DNA of 64,000 bases. Source: Platynereis dumerilii (Eukaryota > Annelida > Polychaeta > Phyllodocida > Nereididae). The notes under the pieces were generated by a model, which made no database searches, had not been told where the DNA came from, and saw nothing but the letters and a program-made list of their open reading frames with translations. Shown here one piece after another: positions 62,601 through 64,000 of this stretch (the first letter of the stretch is position 1; the number at the start of each line of letters is the position of its first letter). The position numbers were made by a program, and so were the translations under genes. The stretch covers positions 1,964,153 through 2,028,152 of the forward strand of contig JAPTHN010000015.1 of assembly GCA_026936325.1 (NCBI GenBank), given 5' to 3'.

Positions 62601-64000
62601 TTACAGACCATTTCAAAGTCTCTTAAATAGATCTCAGAAAACAAGACACTTACATTAGTGTCCTCAAAGACCTTTTCTTGAGTCGTCTCTGGCATGAAGA
62701 TCTGGTCGAACTGGAAGTCCTTGGGGCCTCTGTCTGACTGGATGCTGATGCTGTACTCATCTGGGGATTTGCACACTGAATGGTTGCCCTGCATAAACAG
62801 CAAATACAAATATAAAATGTATTTGACTAACAATGTCTCAACTGCACAATTTATCACAAGATATATATTAAACATGATTGGATTTCTGAGGTAAGAATTG
62901 AGAAGTTTCTGAATTCTGGAATGGGGTTATTTTGGTAAGTAGGCAAAACGAAAAAGCCATTGCCAGAGGTCAAATACTTTTTCCTCAGACTGTATAATCA
63001 CTCTTCAAGATTAACTTAGGAACCTACCCTTTCCAGTTCAGACTTGCTCATGGGCCTCACTCTGCAGAATACTCTGATTTTGCCTTTCATATCTTCCACC
63101 ATATTGTAGTACTTCTTCCTTAGAACCTGGAACACAAAAAGTCAAGGTTTTATCTTTACTGATCGAAATAGGAGCTCCAAGTTCCAAAAGACTTCCTAAA
63201 GGCAGTAAAGCCAATATGAAGAAACACAAAAATAAGCTATCTGTAAGCTTCTGTACGCCAAGTTCTTGGAAAAAGCACACACCCTCTCAGCATTGAAGTT
63301 GTCAGTCAGGACTTTGTTTTCTTGCTGCATTTTCTTATTTTCAGCTTCCAAAGATTTCACTTTCTTGGCATTTTCAAGACCTTCTTTTGCAGCCACCCCG
63401 AGAGACGACAATTCAGTTTTCATATTTTTCAACTCATCGTCCATTGCTTTGTTTTCCTGAAAAAAAAAAGGCAACAATATTTAAGATATACAACTTGGTG
63501 AAATGAGAAACTGCAGTTCTAGACCACAGTGAAGAGAAAGGCATACTGTCTTTACAAGTTCTTCTGACTCGGTTTTAAGTAGACATTTTTGACAATTTCC
63601 AGTTATCATTGCAATCAATGTCAAGACCTCTACACATTATTAATCTTCTTCATTGTCTTCCCAGCATCTCACCTTGGTAAGTTTCCCATTTTCTTCTTCC
63701 TTCTTCTTGATGTTCGCCTCATTCTTCTCGTTCTTCTTCTTTTCTGCTTCGTACATTTTTTCTAACTCTTTCAGAACCTTCTCTTGCTTCTTCCTCTCTT
63801 TCTAAAGTTGAAAACAACACACCATTGTGAAAAGAATACTTCTAATTGCATGGCATTATTTGCAAGGCACAAACAGATGAAAACGACTTGAGAAAAGTTT
63901 GTTCACCTCTGCTTCAAAAGTGCTGCCACCTCCCGATTTAGCAGCAGATTTCAGTTCCAGTTCCAGCTGCTTGACTCTTGCTTTCAACTCTGCTATTTCT
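56582..64000 (-). CDS. Kinesin-14, kinesin-C/KCBP-like C-terminal motor, 3' part
   Basis: Twelve phase-compatible exons give 505 residues of a minus-end-type kinesin; the 5' part is outside the window. Order: Lys/Glu-rich coiled coil (exons 1-3); neck and motor start [14 protein letters not shown]-loop [19 protein letters not shown]; switch I NAESSRSH; switch [56 protein letters not shown]; tail [20 protein letters not shown] then DEI and stop. A neck followed by a C-terminal motor defines kinesin-14; the [18 protein letters not shown] insert and the basic tail match kinesin-C/KCBP, whose tails bind calmodulin and let calcium switch off microtubule binding. An N-terminal MyTH4-FERM region would be expected upstream. 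All motor motifs are intact, so it should be functional. Confidence 0.95.
56767..56845 (-). CDS. Kinesin exon k: motor end
   Basis: Acceptor GCTGATTTCAG, donor AAAAGT|GTACGT. It encodes [20 protein letters not shown] and ISRLKS. A GT two bases upstream would shift the tail frame; GTACGT is chosen because it leads to the expected basic tail. Confidence 0.88.
57071..57273 (-). CDS. Kinesin exon j: motor
   Basis: Acceptor CGTCTTTTGCAG, donor CACTGAC|GTGAGTG. It encodes [37 protein letters not shown] and the [18 protein letters not shown] strand. Confidence 0.96.
58417..60095. mobile_element. 1.7-kb inverted-repeat element (family D) with another inside
   Basis: The left end TATAGAGTCAAGGAGG then GGTAAATCCGTCC; the right end read inward TAGAGTGGTATGGTAAATCC then GTCC. 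The motif GGTAAATCCGTCCAC or its inverse recurs near 58431, 58613, 58633, 58650, 58976, 59026 (variant), 60046 and 60068. The interior contains family E. Confidence 0.75.
59169..59836. mobile_element. 668-bp inverted-repeat element (family E), nested in D
   Basis: The ends TACCGTATGGTGCCCTATTT (left, then TCGTCAG) and the inverse TACCGTATGGTGCCCTATCA (right, then TCGTCAG). CCTATTATCGTCA or close variants recur inside (near 59380 and 59795). No transposase. Confidence 0.8.
60099..60259 (-). CDS. Kinesin exon i: switch I and II
   Basis: Acceptor AATCTTTGCAG, donor CTGAAG|GTATAGTAG. It encodes [40 protein letters not shown] and QQLK. The donor touches the end of the transposon at 58417-60095. 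Confidence 0.95.
60260..61335 (-). other. 1.1-kb kinesin intron
   Basis: No exon or repeat recognised. Confidence 0.6.
61336..61471 (-). CDS. Kinesin exon h: motor
   Basis: Acceptor TTTCATTTACAG, donor TCTACAA|GTGAGTA. It encodes [19 protein letters not shown] to [10 protein letters not shown], the segment most diagnostic of kinesin-C/KCBP. Confidence 0.93.
61472..61836 (-). other. Kinesin intron (365 bp)
   Basis: Contains a local inverted pair, AATATTGTGACA / TGTCACAATAT, near 61581-61613. Nothing else. Confidence 0.6.
61837..61930 (-). CDS. Kinesin exon g: motor
   Basis: Acceptor ATTCTCCGAAG, donor GCTGAA|GTAAGTAC. It encodes [20 protein letters not shown] and [11 protein letters not shown]. 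The pyrimidine tract is weak but phase and homology fix the join. Confidence 0.9.
62040..62203 (-). CDS. Kinesin exon f: P-loop
   Basis: Acceptor TTTCCCTCTTCCAG, donor [34 protein letters not shown] carries the nucleotide-binding loop. Confidence 0.96.
62204..62653 (-). other. Kinesin intron (450 bp)
   Basis: Nothing recognised beyond a T-rich GATTGATTTGATTGATTT stretch near 62389. Confidence 0.6.
62654..62788 (-). CDS. Kinesin exon e: motor
   Basis: Acceptor TTTATGCAG, donor ACTAAT|GTAAGTG. 45 codons, [20 protein letters not shown] to [20 protein letters not shown]. Confidence 0.93.
63028..63126 (-). CDS. Kinesin exon d: neck and motor start
   Basis: Acceptor TTTGTGTTCCAG, donor GAAAGG|GTAGGTT. 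33 codons, [20 protein letters not shown] then [14 protein letters not shown] longer overlapping open frame reads the wrong frame. Confidence 0.93.
63283..63456 (-). CDS. Kinesin exon c: coiled coil
   Basis: Acceptor CCTTTTTTTTTTCAG, donor GAGAGG|GTGTGTG. 58 codons, [18 protein letters not shown] to DNFNAER. Confidence 0.9.
63673..63801 (-). CDS. Kinesin exon b: coiled coil
   Basis: Acceptor CAACTTTAG, donor ACCAAG|GTGAGA. 43 codons, [20 protein letters not shown] and a Lys/Glu-rich remainder. Confidence 0.88.
63907..64000 (-). CDS. Kinesin exon a (partial): coiled coil
   Basis: [20 protein letters not shown], then a Gly/Ser break. The donor is GCAGAG|GTGAAC. Cut by the window edge. Confidence 0.85.

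Overview
This is animal nuclear DNA: AT-rich, with compact exons flanked by GT/AG splice sites, introns up to 14 kb and dense transposon-derived repeats. A C-terminal-motor kinesin of the calmodulin-binding kinesin-C type (described from sea urchin) and Cys-loop and glutamate receptors that fit no single vertebrate class suggest a marine deuterostome invertebrate. An echinoderm or hemichordate is my best guess; nothing in the sequence proves it.

Four host genes are supported. (1) Plus strand, 114-15033: the last two visible coding exons of a Cys-loop, probably anion-selective channel (M2-M3, then M4 and stop), separated by a 14.5-kb intron. (2) Minus strand, 44229-18567: a complete ionotropic glutamate receptor in 11 exons (809 residues by exon addition), whose binding pocket looks glycine/D-serine type rather than AMPA/kainate type. 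Its 3' end faces the 3' end of gene 1. (3) Minus strand, 48751-46869: the first three exons of a small secreted Kazal-type protease inhibitor; its last exon is uncertain. (4) Minus strand, 64000-56582: the last 12 exons of a kinesin-14/kinesin-C gene, comprising coiled coil, whole motor domain and a basic C-terminal tail. Its upstream exons lie beyond the window.

Much of the rest that I could interpret is repeats. The channel-gene intron (344-14874) holds two ~0.9-kb inverted-repeat elements, a tetranucleotide run, a ~1.45-kb repeat in about 2.5 tandem copies, a 1.7-kb minisatellite of 13-bp units and a ~117-bp triplicate. The receptor introns hold a 6.4-kb inverted-repeat element (33621-39997) that itself contains a second inverted-repeat element and a LINE fragment, three further short inverted-repeat elements and a tRNA-derived SINE. 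The Kazal-kinesin gap holds a 4.9-kb foldback element carrying a Penelope-like retroelement, then a MITE with four ~155-bp internal tandem units. The kinesin gene has a transposon nested in a transposon that ends at a splice donor.

The most unusual pattern is that six unrelated non-autonomous inverted-repeat elements (578, 3033, 21545, 33621, 58417 and the nested 59169) each repeat their own terminal motif several times inside the element, in both orientations, with a different motif per family. I do not recognise this as a named class. No computation was run: exon joins were made by hand from splice sites, phase and protein family resemblance.
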